This document shows positions 22,985-33,900 of a stretch of 64,000 nt of DNA, piece by piece (the stretch's first letter is position 1; each line of letters opens with the position of its first letter). Source of the stretch: Mytilus californianus (taxonomy: Eukaryota; Mollusca; Bivalvia; Mytilida; Mytilidae). The stretch lies in the NCBI RefSeq assembly GCF_021869535.1, contig NW_026262581.1, forward strand, positions 100,182,271 to 100,246,270, written 5' to 3'. The notes under the pieces are model-generated. The model searched no databases and was not told the origin of the DNA. It saw nothing but the letters and a program-made list of their open reading frames with translations. The translations under genes and the position numbers were made by a program.

Positions 22985-23426
22985 ACAGAACATTAGGACT
23001 TTTCATCGGTCAGGTCATGTCGATATTGGTCAGGTCAATGTCAACGTTGGTCAAGTCACATTTTCGCAAGCTTTAATATTTTTTTTTCTATTTTTTTCTT
23101 ATATTTATGTATTAAATGTTGAAATCTAATTAAATTTCAAATTTTAAACAAATCCTTCGAGAAATAAAAAAGTTATTAGCATTTTCATTTGGTCATGTCA
23201 TTCTCGATATTGGTCCTGTCATTGTCAGCGTAGGTCAGGTCACGTTTTCGCAAGCTTTTGAAAAAAAATATAATTTTTTCTTTTTAAATTTATATATTAA
23301 ATGATGAAATCCTATTAAATTTTAAATTTGAAATTAATCCTATGAAAAATAAAAAAGTTATTAGCGCATTTTTCATTTGGTCCTGTCATTCGGTCCTGTC
23401 ATTCGGTCCAGTCATTAGTGTAACCC
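22985..23426 (-). repeat. Right terminal arm of element A
   Basis: Reverse complement of the left-arm units: GGTCAGGTCA, CGCAAGCTTT, AAAAAGTTATTAGC and GGTCCTGTCATTCGG. It ends CCAGTCATTAGTGTAACCC directly before the duplicated AAATAGGGG. Confidence 0.85.
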
Positions 23427-23435
23427 AAATAGGGG
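23427..23435 (+). repeat. 9-bp target site duplication of element A, right
   Basis: AAATAGGGG, an exact copy of 19130-19138. Its last three G overlap the left end of element B, so element A inserted at the very edge of element B. Confidence 0.85.
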
Positions 23436-24476
23436 TCTCACTAATTAGCGACAAGAAGCGTCAAGAAGCGACAAGAAGAATAATTTTAGCGACAAGAAGC
23501 GACAAGAAGACTATTTAGCGACAAGAACACATTTTTTTTTTTATTAAGATTACTTATTCCAAATAAATATTAAAAAATATGCAATTGATTTTTTTTTTAA
23601 CATATGGGCAGGAATAAATTAATATTTGTTTTTTATTATATTGATAGATGAAGAAATTAAACATTTGTGAGAAAGAAAGGGATTGTGTAGTTTTTTTTAG
23701 AGTGTAATTTTTATAATGCAGGGTATAACTTCCCGTACTATTTCCTTTGCCCAAGAGAAAAACCCTTATCCTAAAGGATTTAGTTTGTCACAGCAACTTT
23801 GTACACGCGTCAGACTAAACAATTACACGCGCCAGAATATACAATCATTGTAAATTTTGAACACCTGTTGAAAACTCAAGATTGTCATTAATTTCCTTTA
23901 ATCTTCAATTAACATTAAACTATTCATAAAGTTAACATGATAAATATCGTTAAATGAGGCAATATACACAAAATAAAATGATGAAAAATATTAACATTTA
24001 TGTTTTACTCTTGTTTGAATTTGTGTCTGTATTTTCTGGACAATGATGCACAAATAATGCAATTTGCAAGTTTATTATATAGTGTATATTATTAAAGAGA
24101 GTTTTAAAAGCAAATCATAAGATTAATATCATAATACGACAGGGTAAACGTAATACTTGCTGTTATACATAACAAATAATAAAATATCACAAATAAATGT
24201 AGCAATTAGATCTATGTTTCAAATTTTTTTCTATCTATTTATCGATAGAATATTGACTTTCTTGCCGCTAAAATTGTTTTTCTTTGCATATTCTTTTAAT
24301 ATTTATTTGGAATAAGTAATTTTAATAAAAAAAAAAAATGTTTTCTTTGTCGCTAAAAAGTCTTCTTGTCGCTTCTTGTCGCTAAAATTATTCTTCTTGT
24401 CGCTTCTTGACGCTTCTTGTCGCTTCTTGACGCTTCTTGTCGCTAAAATTCTTCTTGTCGCTAATTAGTGAGACCG
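23433..24476. mobile_element. Element B: fold-back element with GCGACAAGAAGC arms
   Basis: Ends GGGTCTCACTAATTAGCG and CGCTAATTAGTGAGACC. Arms at 23433-23585 and about 24281-24476 are inverted and packed with GCGACAAGAA/GCGTCAAGAA repeats, then ACTTATTCCAAATAAATATT. The central 0.7 kb is AT-rich with no coding frame. Flanks AAAAATAG (left, allowing for element A) and AAAAATATG (right) look like an imperfect target duplication. The terminal motif GGGTnnCACTAAT is shared with element A. Confidence 0.75.
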
Positions 24477-24826
24477 AAAAATATGGTTATTTAAAATTAA
24501 AGAGGGCAGTTCTGAACTTAATATGTTGACCATACATTTCTCCAGAAAATTATATTATAGTACTAAAAAAAAGTTTTAAATTAATCGCTAAAAATGCTAT
24601 ATTGATATTAATGATATTACAAATGCTGAAATAAAAAGTAATTGTAATTTTATTGATTATTTTAGACGGTAGTAAAATACCTATTTTTGTCATTTTTATG
24701 TGTGTAGATCTGTATGTATTTCCGGTATAAATTTGAAGCACATGTTTTTTGTTACAAATTGATTTTCACTAAAAGTCTGTGAACATGAAATATTTTTATT
24801 AGCTGTTTATGTGACATGTGACAACC
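24477..24826 (+). promoter_or_regulatory. Upstream region of WDR36, candidate shared promoter
   Basis: A 350-bp interval between element B and the WDR36 start codon. No TATA box or CpG-rich block is obvious. With elements A and B removed, this would be almost the whole distance to the sirtuin exon 1 ATG, which suggests a bidirectional promoter. This is inference from position only. Confidence 0.35.
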
Positions 24827-24967
24827 ATGCCAGCAAGTAAAATATTCACAGGATTCAGAGCTCTAGGATACGTGAGCAATCATATCCCACTGCAAATTCG
24901 CCACCACAGAAAGCAGAAGGAAAACTATGTTATCACTTGTGTGGGGAAATCTTTTCACACTTACAAT
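24827..24967 (+). CDS. WDR36: WDR36 exon 1
   Basis: Start ATG in ACAACCATGCC. Encodes MPASKIFTGFRALGYVSNH and YVITCVGKSFHTYN. The segment FRALGxxSN and TCVGKSFHTY are hallmarks of the WDR36 N-terminus. The donor is AAT/GTAATT, phase 0. Confidence 0.96.
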
Positions 24968-27900
24968 GTAATTTGACTTAGATATTATTAAATAAGTTAA
25001 GCATAATCCGCCGCTTCATCAGTAAATAGTCGCTTATTCGGAAGCAATTTATATCGGAGGACTATAACATTTTTGAGAAATGTCACTCGTCCCAAAATTT
25101 CGTTATGTATTTGGATTCTCCAGTTGTCTATCACACTGAAACTTGTTATGTTGTAAATGTACATTAAATTATTTACAAAATGACGAATGAACTGCGTATT
25201 GCTGTTGTCGGACTCATACATAGCAGGCCTTCGTTTTCTCACAGCGAAATGTCAATATACACCTTATAACTATTTAGTCCAATCCGCAAGAACCAGTCAC
25301 TTAGACAACTTCCTGTTCGGGTAAAGTGTCGCAAAAACAAAGGTCATCAGTAACAAGCTAAGGGAGGAAAAATGTGAGAAAGCAAACATTTTGAAACTTT
25401 GATAGATTATGATCCACTTTTTTTTAAACACAAACTAAGGAAATAAAAATGCTTTGTTTGAAGTGTTTATGATGGTTTAAACATTTCTCTTTGAAAAGTT
25501 TTATGCATAATACATTGTTTAAACATGGCCCCAGATAGCTACTATATACATGATATATATACATATTTAGAGTAATTATGTATTTATGTATATACATATG
25601 GATATATACAGGGGAGGTAATGACGTCGCTAACGTAAATTGTTATTTTTTTAGCGACATCAAACTGTGACATATCGGGGAAAGATGCATTTTGCGACTGA
25701 TTTTTATCATTCAGACTGAATTTAACTTGAAAACAAGTTCATGGACACCTCTTTTTAAAAAACGACATTTGGCTTGATTATGTATGAACAAATCACTGAT
25801 GAATTTTTTTTTAATTAAGATAGATATACAGCTAAAATGCCGGTTGTTTTACCAAAATTATGAAATTTTATAAAAATGAATATTTCCAAAGAATTGTTGC
25901 ACAAATTCAAAGCACACTTATGTAGAGAAGATATTCAAAAAGTTTGTACAAAAATCTGCTTGTGTTTATCTTTTGAAGCAAAAAAGTTAGGAATGTCATT
26001 CCAAAGAATTCAAATATCAAAGAAACTGAAAATTCCAGTTAATGTCTAAATTTCGACCATATTTATCTCTAAAAGTAGCACATGAAGGTATACTTTTTAT
26101 AACATATTTGAAGTGACTAAGTCAAAAATAGCTTGTATGCAAACTTTCATCAAAAATTCACTGTGGGTCGTATGCCCTTAATTATATAAAATATTTTCAG
26201 TACTGGTAATTGTTTTTCTCTGAATAGAACATTCACCCATGTAGTAAATTTGTAAAAGATATAAACTCTGATAAAAATCTAGTAAGTGTTATTTGAGGTA
26301 TATTTATCATGTTTATTGTGTAACAAGTTTCTATTTTTGAACTCAAATTTTCACATTCTCCTATCAAAGTCATTCAACCTCTCTCTGGATTTATATATAA
26401 AATTGAGATAACTCCATAGAATTTATTAAACAGGAAATTTTGAAAGTCGAATTTTAAACATGTATTTTTAGCAAGAAGATTGACCAATTGGAAATCGTAA
26501 TGAATATTTATTGCAATTTCAACATTGCCATTTTGCTGTGACAAGATGAAATAATTTACAGTTGACCTACTTGAAAAGTCTGCTACAAATGATTCCAACA
26601 ACAGAAATAAGGGTGTCATACATCATTTTGTAGATAATTTAATGTAGATTTTCAATACAGTGTATAACAAGTTTCAGTGGGATAGACAACCGCTGAATCC
26701 AAATATAACGAAAATTTGCGACTGAGTGTCATTTCCCTAAAATGTGAGTCGGGTACCTTGTGTTATATTAACATGATTAAGGAATGTAGATCAAATAAAT
26801 TCAGAGACAAGTGCCTGTGGCAATTTAAAGGTTAACTTGAAAAGACTAAGTATCTCCAATAAAAGAAAAGTATCATTCTTTTTGTTGCGCTCACTTGACA
26901 AAATGCTTCATTTTGTGACTGGCAGCTAATTTTTTTACAGTATCAATATGCATTACACACACATAATATTCAGCAGCTAAAAAAACTAAACTAAGCACTA
27001 AGCACTTCAAAGATTTGCACATGTTTTATTCAACAAACATGCCACAGTTTTTCTATTTACAACATCTGGAATGAAAATATCATTTTTAATACATGTACAA
27101 AATACATGAACCTATGTAACTTTACTTATTTATATATTTTCAGTGTTCCAAATTAGGAATTGTCAGTATCAGTAAGTATAATAATAATTAAGTATTGTAC
27201 TTTTTTGTCTTTTCTGTTTTGATGGGAATTTAAAATAGAAATATTGTGACAGATTATTATCAGTGTTCTAGCTAGGATTTATGGGTAGAGGGCACAGTTT
27301 TAAGATGAAGGGCATGTAAGCACAGTTTCTGAACTTTCTGGTCTGAAAAGGGCAATTTGATGATATTAACAGATAAGAAAATTAAGACTATTAAATGAAT
27401 TAATGATTTTTTGCTGGAATTTGGGGTTGTAAAAAGCTTTTTCCAGGAGTAAATTTTTTTTTTCATTGAAAAGTATCTATTTTCCTGAAGAAAACAAAAA
27501 TGCACCGGACATTAAGATAAGGACAGATGGGTGCCCACAAGGGCAGAGGAAAGCTGAACCCTATAATTTGCACTAGTTAGGACACTGCTTACATGTTGTT
27601 TATCTTATAATAAACTAAGCCAAAAGGATCTGATCATACATCTGATAAGAGACTAACTATAAATGTCCTACAGTGTAAGTATCTAATGAATTTTTTTTCC
27701 ATTTTTACAATCAAAATGAATATTAAGAATAAGTCTTATCAGAAAATCATTCAGACATATTTTATGTTGACCATCAGAGATGTCTATTTGATGCAATCTT
27801 GAACATTTATATTTACAGTTTATTTATATTACAATGTCTGATTGTGAAAAAACCTGAAAGTTATGTATAGGAGTAGAACTCATTAAGAAAAATATTAACA

Positions 27901-30900
27901 CCCAATTCATCAAACAGTTTTGATATTGCAACAGAGAAAATGATGTACAGTGACCTATAGTTCCTAACCTTCATTTGGTCTGTGGTGGAGAGTTTTCTCA
28001 TTGGCAATCATCAAGGTTGGGCGGTAAATACCTCCCCTGGTATTTACCGGTGGTATTTACAGGTATTTACCGCTCCGGACAATACTCCTCAAGTGGTCAA
28101 TACTGGCAAATACTGGTCGATTGAAATTTTGCGGTCGTATATTGGTACCACGTCGTCCGAAGACATTTGGTTTCTGGAACAAGAACTTTAGTATAAGTAA
28201 ATAGAAATCTATGAAATTTAAACACAAGGTTTAAAACAACAAAAGAAAGGTTGGGATTGATTTTGGGGATGATGGTCCCAACAGTTTAGGAATTAGGGGC
28301 CAAAAAGGGGCCCAAATAAGCATTTTTCTAGTTTCCAGACAATAACTTGTGGAACAGTGTATGGATCTCTCTGAAATTATACCACAAGTTTCCATACCAC
28401 AAAGGGATGGTTAGGATTGGCTTTGGGGGGTTATGGCTCAAACCGTTTAGGAATTATGGGCAAAAAAGGGGGGGAAACAAGGGTTTCCTGGTTAATGGAC
28501 AATTACTAAAGTATTGGTCTTTGGATCTCTATGAAATAGATATTGGACCATTAAGCATTACATGTATATAAGGGATAGCATTCGATTGATTCTTGATATT
28601 TTACGGTATATAGAAGAGAACAATATTTTGGGATTTTGATTTTGAGAAAGCTTTGATTCTTTATGTTGGGACTTTTTGCTATAAGTATTACAATTTTTCA
28701 TGCTATTAGTATTACAATTTTTTTCATATGCTGAATCTAACTGTGTATTTGGTTGTTGGTCCCATTTTCTTATTGGTCCAATTTTTGGTCCTAAGGCTAT
28801 AAAATGTGTTTTGTTTGATTTAATAAACATTAAATAAAATTTAAAAGATAATAATTACAATGTTATATTTGAATTACCTCCCTTACATTCCTTTTAAATT
28901 ATGTAAAGTTGTCAGCTAGTTCTAGTACGAATTATTTTTTAGGTTTTTCTAGAAACATCAAATACTGTGATGGAAGTATATATAATTTAATAATAGTGTA
29001 TATCAAAGGGTTCAGTGGTAATAAATTTTCATATTCAGAATTGTTTATTTGTGATCAATATCATTTGTTTGGGTTTTTTTTAGCATAAAGAGTTACCCCC
29101 CTTACAATTGTTTTGTTATAAAGAAATATTGTATTATCTTGAGGTGATTAGCTGTCAATTTATTTTTAGAAGTTACTATTAAATGCTGATGAAGGTATAT
29201 TAATTTTATCCATGATTATGTATGTCATTTTCTATTTCAATACTTTTATGATGTATTTAAATGGGTTTTTATGGTTGCAAACTCCATTGGAAATTTGAAT
29301 TGAGATTATGACCATTTTTTTTTTGGAAAAGGGGGGGGGGGGGGGGGGGGAGGTTAAAAAAATTAAATTTGGGGGGGGGGGATTGGAGGGGGATGGGGAC
29401 AATTTTTTATCAAGATTTCAGAAATTAAAAAGAAAATTTCTTCAAATATTTTTTTTTTGACAAAAAAAGGGGAGTGGTAAACAAAATAATTTTTGGGGGT
29501 GTCAATTTTTCTTCAAGATTTAAAAAATTGTCACAATTGATAATTCTTTGTATATCGTCTGAAAACAGATTTACAAAGTATTGCGGAACAGCACAGTGTA
29601 TTGCACAAAAGCAAGAAATTGAATATAAATTCAAATTACATAACCAATTCTAAGTTCTTTGACTACAGTTATTCTGTGTCAGAAACATAGTATGTGTCAA
29701 ATATTTAATTACAATCCAAATTCAGACCTGTATCAAGCACGAATATTGTGTCCATTTTTGCCCCAACTGTTCAGGGTTGGACCTCTGCGGTTGTATCCAG
29801 CTGCGCTCGGCGAAGCAATTTATTACTATTTATTGAAGTAAAAAAATGATAAAAAGTAAGCTATATTTAAACTTTTATCTTTTGGCATGTTTCAGCTGAT
29901 ATAAATGAATGAATTTGATATGTTTTATGCATTTTTAACAGTTATACCTACTAATTTAGTCCTTATAAGTTATGATATTGCATGTTTTAGATATATATAA
30001 GGAATTGACAAATTAATTATTACAACATTATTCAATCAAGATATTTTTTATTGAAAATGCTTAATTTTTACAGGTACAAAATTACAGGTAAATGAAGTTA
30101 CAGGTGTCTTATTACCTATCACCTGGCATTGCTAGGTGTGAAAATTTAATTACTATAAAAACAACAGCCCCCAATAAATAATGACAAAACATGATTGAAA
30201 GTAATAAAATGGATATTTGAAGACTCACTTAAACCATGAAATATTTCCTATCTATTAAATGCGAGACAAAAATCATCTTTATGCATGAAATGGAAGGTAT
30301 GAAGGACCTTTACTCTTATGGCTGAACTGTAATTTATGTTTTAAACCAAAAAATATATAATGTAGTATAAATTTTACCTTTACATAATCAATATTTACAT
30401 GATTTACATACACATAGTACAACCATCTTGACCTTAAGCACTAAACTGAAACCTGAAGACCCTATTTGGAACTTCTATACAATATAAGACAACAACAAAA
30501 CCAGTGCAAAATGTAATGATTGCAATGCTATAGTCAGTGCAAAAGCCACCTGATGAGTTTCCTTGACAGGGACGAAACTTTTTTATCTTATGTACTAATA
30601 AATCATTGTAAATCACTGTTTATTAAGAATTTACAATAAAAATAGAAATGAGAACAGTTAAAATGACTTTAACACTTTCATTATTTCATTACTAAAAGTA
30701 ATTGACCCGGTAGAGAGTGGTTTTTATAGTAATGTCCACTCAAAATTTCAATCGACCAGTATTTGCCAGTATTTCCTTGTATTTACCGCCGGCATGGTCA
30801 ATACTAGTACTGACCGCTTTTTTGCCAACCTTGGCAATCATACCACATATTTTTATTTTTATATATGAATATCTCTTGTAGGTAATACACATCAAGATGA

Positions 30901-33900
30901 TATATCTTGTCTAGCTGTTGATGCTAATTTGGTATTTACTGGGTGTCGTAATAAAGTGCAAGCATTTCAGAGAGGAAAACAGGTAAATGAAAGTTTAGAC
31001 ACAGAATATAATAGACCTTCTGCATTCTAAATATTGAAGAAAAAATTCTACTGTGGTTAGGGCTACTTCTTAATATTTCTTCTTTTAACATGTTTAAGGT
31101 TGTTAATTCTAAAAGATAAGCTATGAAATTATGATACAATGGTCCTCAGCATTATACTATGATTGGTATTGATTTTGGAATTATCTAAAGAAAAAGGCCA
31201 AAATGGCCATCTGAGGCATTTCAGGAGTTTTCTTGTACATGTAGCAATTACAGTTCTTAAGAGATAAAAAAAAATATAGTCAATCCAGACTTTTCAACTT
31301 TTTTTTTTTTTTTTTTTTTTTTGCTATTTGATTGATGGGAATTCCATGTGAAAATCCTTGACTTTTTTTGGGTCTATATCTAACTTTGTAGGGTATTTCA
31401 TTGAGACCCTGTTGTCAAAAGCTTTGTGTGAAAAATCAGCAAATTTTGCAGACATTTTTAAGGTTTCTTAGCTAATACTAATATCATGAATATGGGACCA
31501 ACCTTGTTCAACACCAATAATTTTAACTTTTTAATTATTTTTATAAAATTTCTTAATGAAACTTTCACAGTAAACACATAATTTTTTTCACAAATATTTC
31601 TTTCAGGTATTACGTACCTATGAAGGACATGAGTACCCAGTACATCTGTTGTTACCATTTGGGAATCACTTAATCTCTGTAGACACTGACAGCAATGTAA
31701 AAGTATGGGACATCCACTCAGAGGGTAGGATTGATTTTTCAGAATAGAGAGTCAAAAATGACAGTTATATTGATTGATTGATTGATTGGTGTTTAACGCC
31801 ACTTTCAACACTATTGTGCTATTTCGTGGCAGTCAGTTTTTATTGGTGGAGGAAGCTGGAGTGCCCGGAGAGAACCACTGACCTACGGTAGGAAAACTGA
31901 CAATCCTAGACAATTAAGATTGGAGTCGAGTGCACCTGCCCCATGCGGGATTCATATTCACAACCTCAGTGTTGACTGGCTAGTGATACAGTATTGACTA
32001 CTTAGACCACTCGGCCACCCAGACAGTTGTAAAAAAATATTATATTTATTCACATAAAAAAATGTAGATTGAGCTTTAATCATCGGAAAAGTATATCATT
32101 AAAGGTATTTAGTAATAAGACATGAATTACAAAGGAATAAATGGTAATTATCAAATATATTTAATTATATTGATACACATAATGCATTTAATACCAAAAC
32201 TATTAGATGAAACAATGTAGATAGATCTTATTAAATGGCATGCTGGATTGATTACAATTTAGTTAAACCTAGCACAAAATGTTTATGCTAACTTTGATGT
32301 TTAATATGGTGAGTGAATGTTACCATACATTGCAAAAGCGATTTTTTACCTCAAGGATTTTTTCTGTTTATACAATTTGTTTTTACAAAGTTGTTTTTTC
32401 TACTTAATTGTAGATTTGATAAGTTGTTAAAAAAATGCTCTTTTAGCTATCATATGTAGTAGGCTTATAAGCAAAGATAAATATCTAGCTCCTCCAGGTC
32501 TGACTAAAATCTAAATTTCTCTAGAATTTGGGCTATTAAACATAATTTAGTTTGAAATTATTATATATAATCAACACTTTATCTAAACTGTCACTATTTA
32601 TGAATAAAATCATATTTATTTTGTACTTAAAAATTGAAAGCATAGCTGTGATTTTACCTATATTTTCTTTTCCTAGGGTTGTATTTGGAAATGAACTTTG
32701 ACAACTCAGGTTTCCAGGTGACAGCTGTAATGCATCCACATACCTATCTCAATAAATTAGTGCTAGGAAGTAAACAAGGAACTCTACAGTTATGGAATAT
32801 TAAACAAGATAAAATGTTATACGTGTTTGAGGGGTGGAATAGTGCAGTAACGTGTCTTGAGCAGGTAGTTATAAACAACAATAATGCACCCTGACCATAT
32901 ATGAAATTAAGAAGGTATGGTATGATTGCCAATGAGACAGCTATCCACCATAGATCAAATAACATAGATATAAGCAGCTTTAGGTCAACACACAGCCTTC
33001 AACAATGAGATAAACCCACACGGTTTAGTAAGCTATAAAAGGCCCTGCAATGACAACATGTAAATTGAAATGAGGAAAAACCAATGGCCTGATAAAGGTA
33101 CAAAACAATAATTGATAAACAGTCATTTTGATAGACGAAAAGATATAGGCAGTCTGACTAAAGCCAGCCCCTTATCCACTTCCTTTTGTAACACAAGTGG
33201 ATAGTGGGGGCTGGCTTTTGTCAGACTGAGACATAGGGACCACACATCATGTAGGGACCATATAAAATTTTTATGTTTTCTTAGCAGTTCAAAGTGAGAA
33301 AAAATCATGTAAAGCAACATTTATATTATTACTTTCTGAGTAACACCATTTTCACAGTAGAATTTATTAGCACTCAATACAAATGTTTAAGTATATTTAT
33401 TAAACAGGTGAAAAAGGGTATCAAAAATTAAAAAGAGAAAATGCATTTGTTGTTTGTCTCAAAGAATATTTGAATATGACAAGAACTGTTTCATTCCAAA
33501 AAATAAAGTTTAGAACTTCTTTTTTTTTATGTTAAAAAAGGTATCCATACTTGTTTCATTATAGATATGTGGTGTTTGATTTTTCAGTCTCCTGCAATGG
33601 ATGTAATAGCCATAGGACTTGCAGATGGTCAGATTATTATACATAATCTTAAGTTTGATGAAACAGTCATGAAATTTAGACAAGACTGGGGACCAGTTAC
33701 TACGATATCTTTTAGAACAGGTATATATTTTGATGGTTATACATTTAAAGGGCCTTAAGTCAAACATTTAAAAGGCCTTAAGCCATGTATTCAAAGTGCC
33801 TTAAGCATTTTTAATTTCATAGAATTTAGTTTCTAACACATACTTATTGATGGAAGCATTAGACAGATATAGGAAGAATTGAGGCATTCTTGAAGTTGTG

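Larger units (their letters stand above)
19139..23426 (+). mobile_element. Element A: 4.3-kb transposon with long inverted arms and SWIM/Ulp1/PHD coding
   Basis: The ends GGGTTACACTAATGACTGG and its reverse complement are bounded by a perfect 9-bp duplication. The left arm (19139-19900) contains about four direct units of roughly 180 bp. The right arm (22985-23426) contains about two and a half inverted ones. Units carry TGACAGGACC, GTGACCTGACC and AGCTTGCGAAAA. The centre encodes a SWIM finger protein (20224-20835) and an Ulp1-type protease with a PHD-like finger (20832-21650), followed by an 84-bp tandem repeat. MULE transposases carry SWIM fingers, and Ulp1 proteases travel with MULE and KDZ elements. 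No DDE transposase domain is visible, so this may be a non-autonomous or accessory-only member. Confidence 0.85.

Noticed and set aside
24997-25242. 81-codon minus-strand frame in WDR36 intron 1
   Set aside because: No recognisable motif, no splice partner, and frames of this length are expected by chance over 64 kb.
31990-32020. tRNA-Ser/Leu gene on the minus strand
   Set aside because: Only the A-box end resembles a tRNA; no full cloverleaf or proper B box, and it continues into a SINE body.
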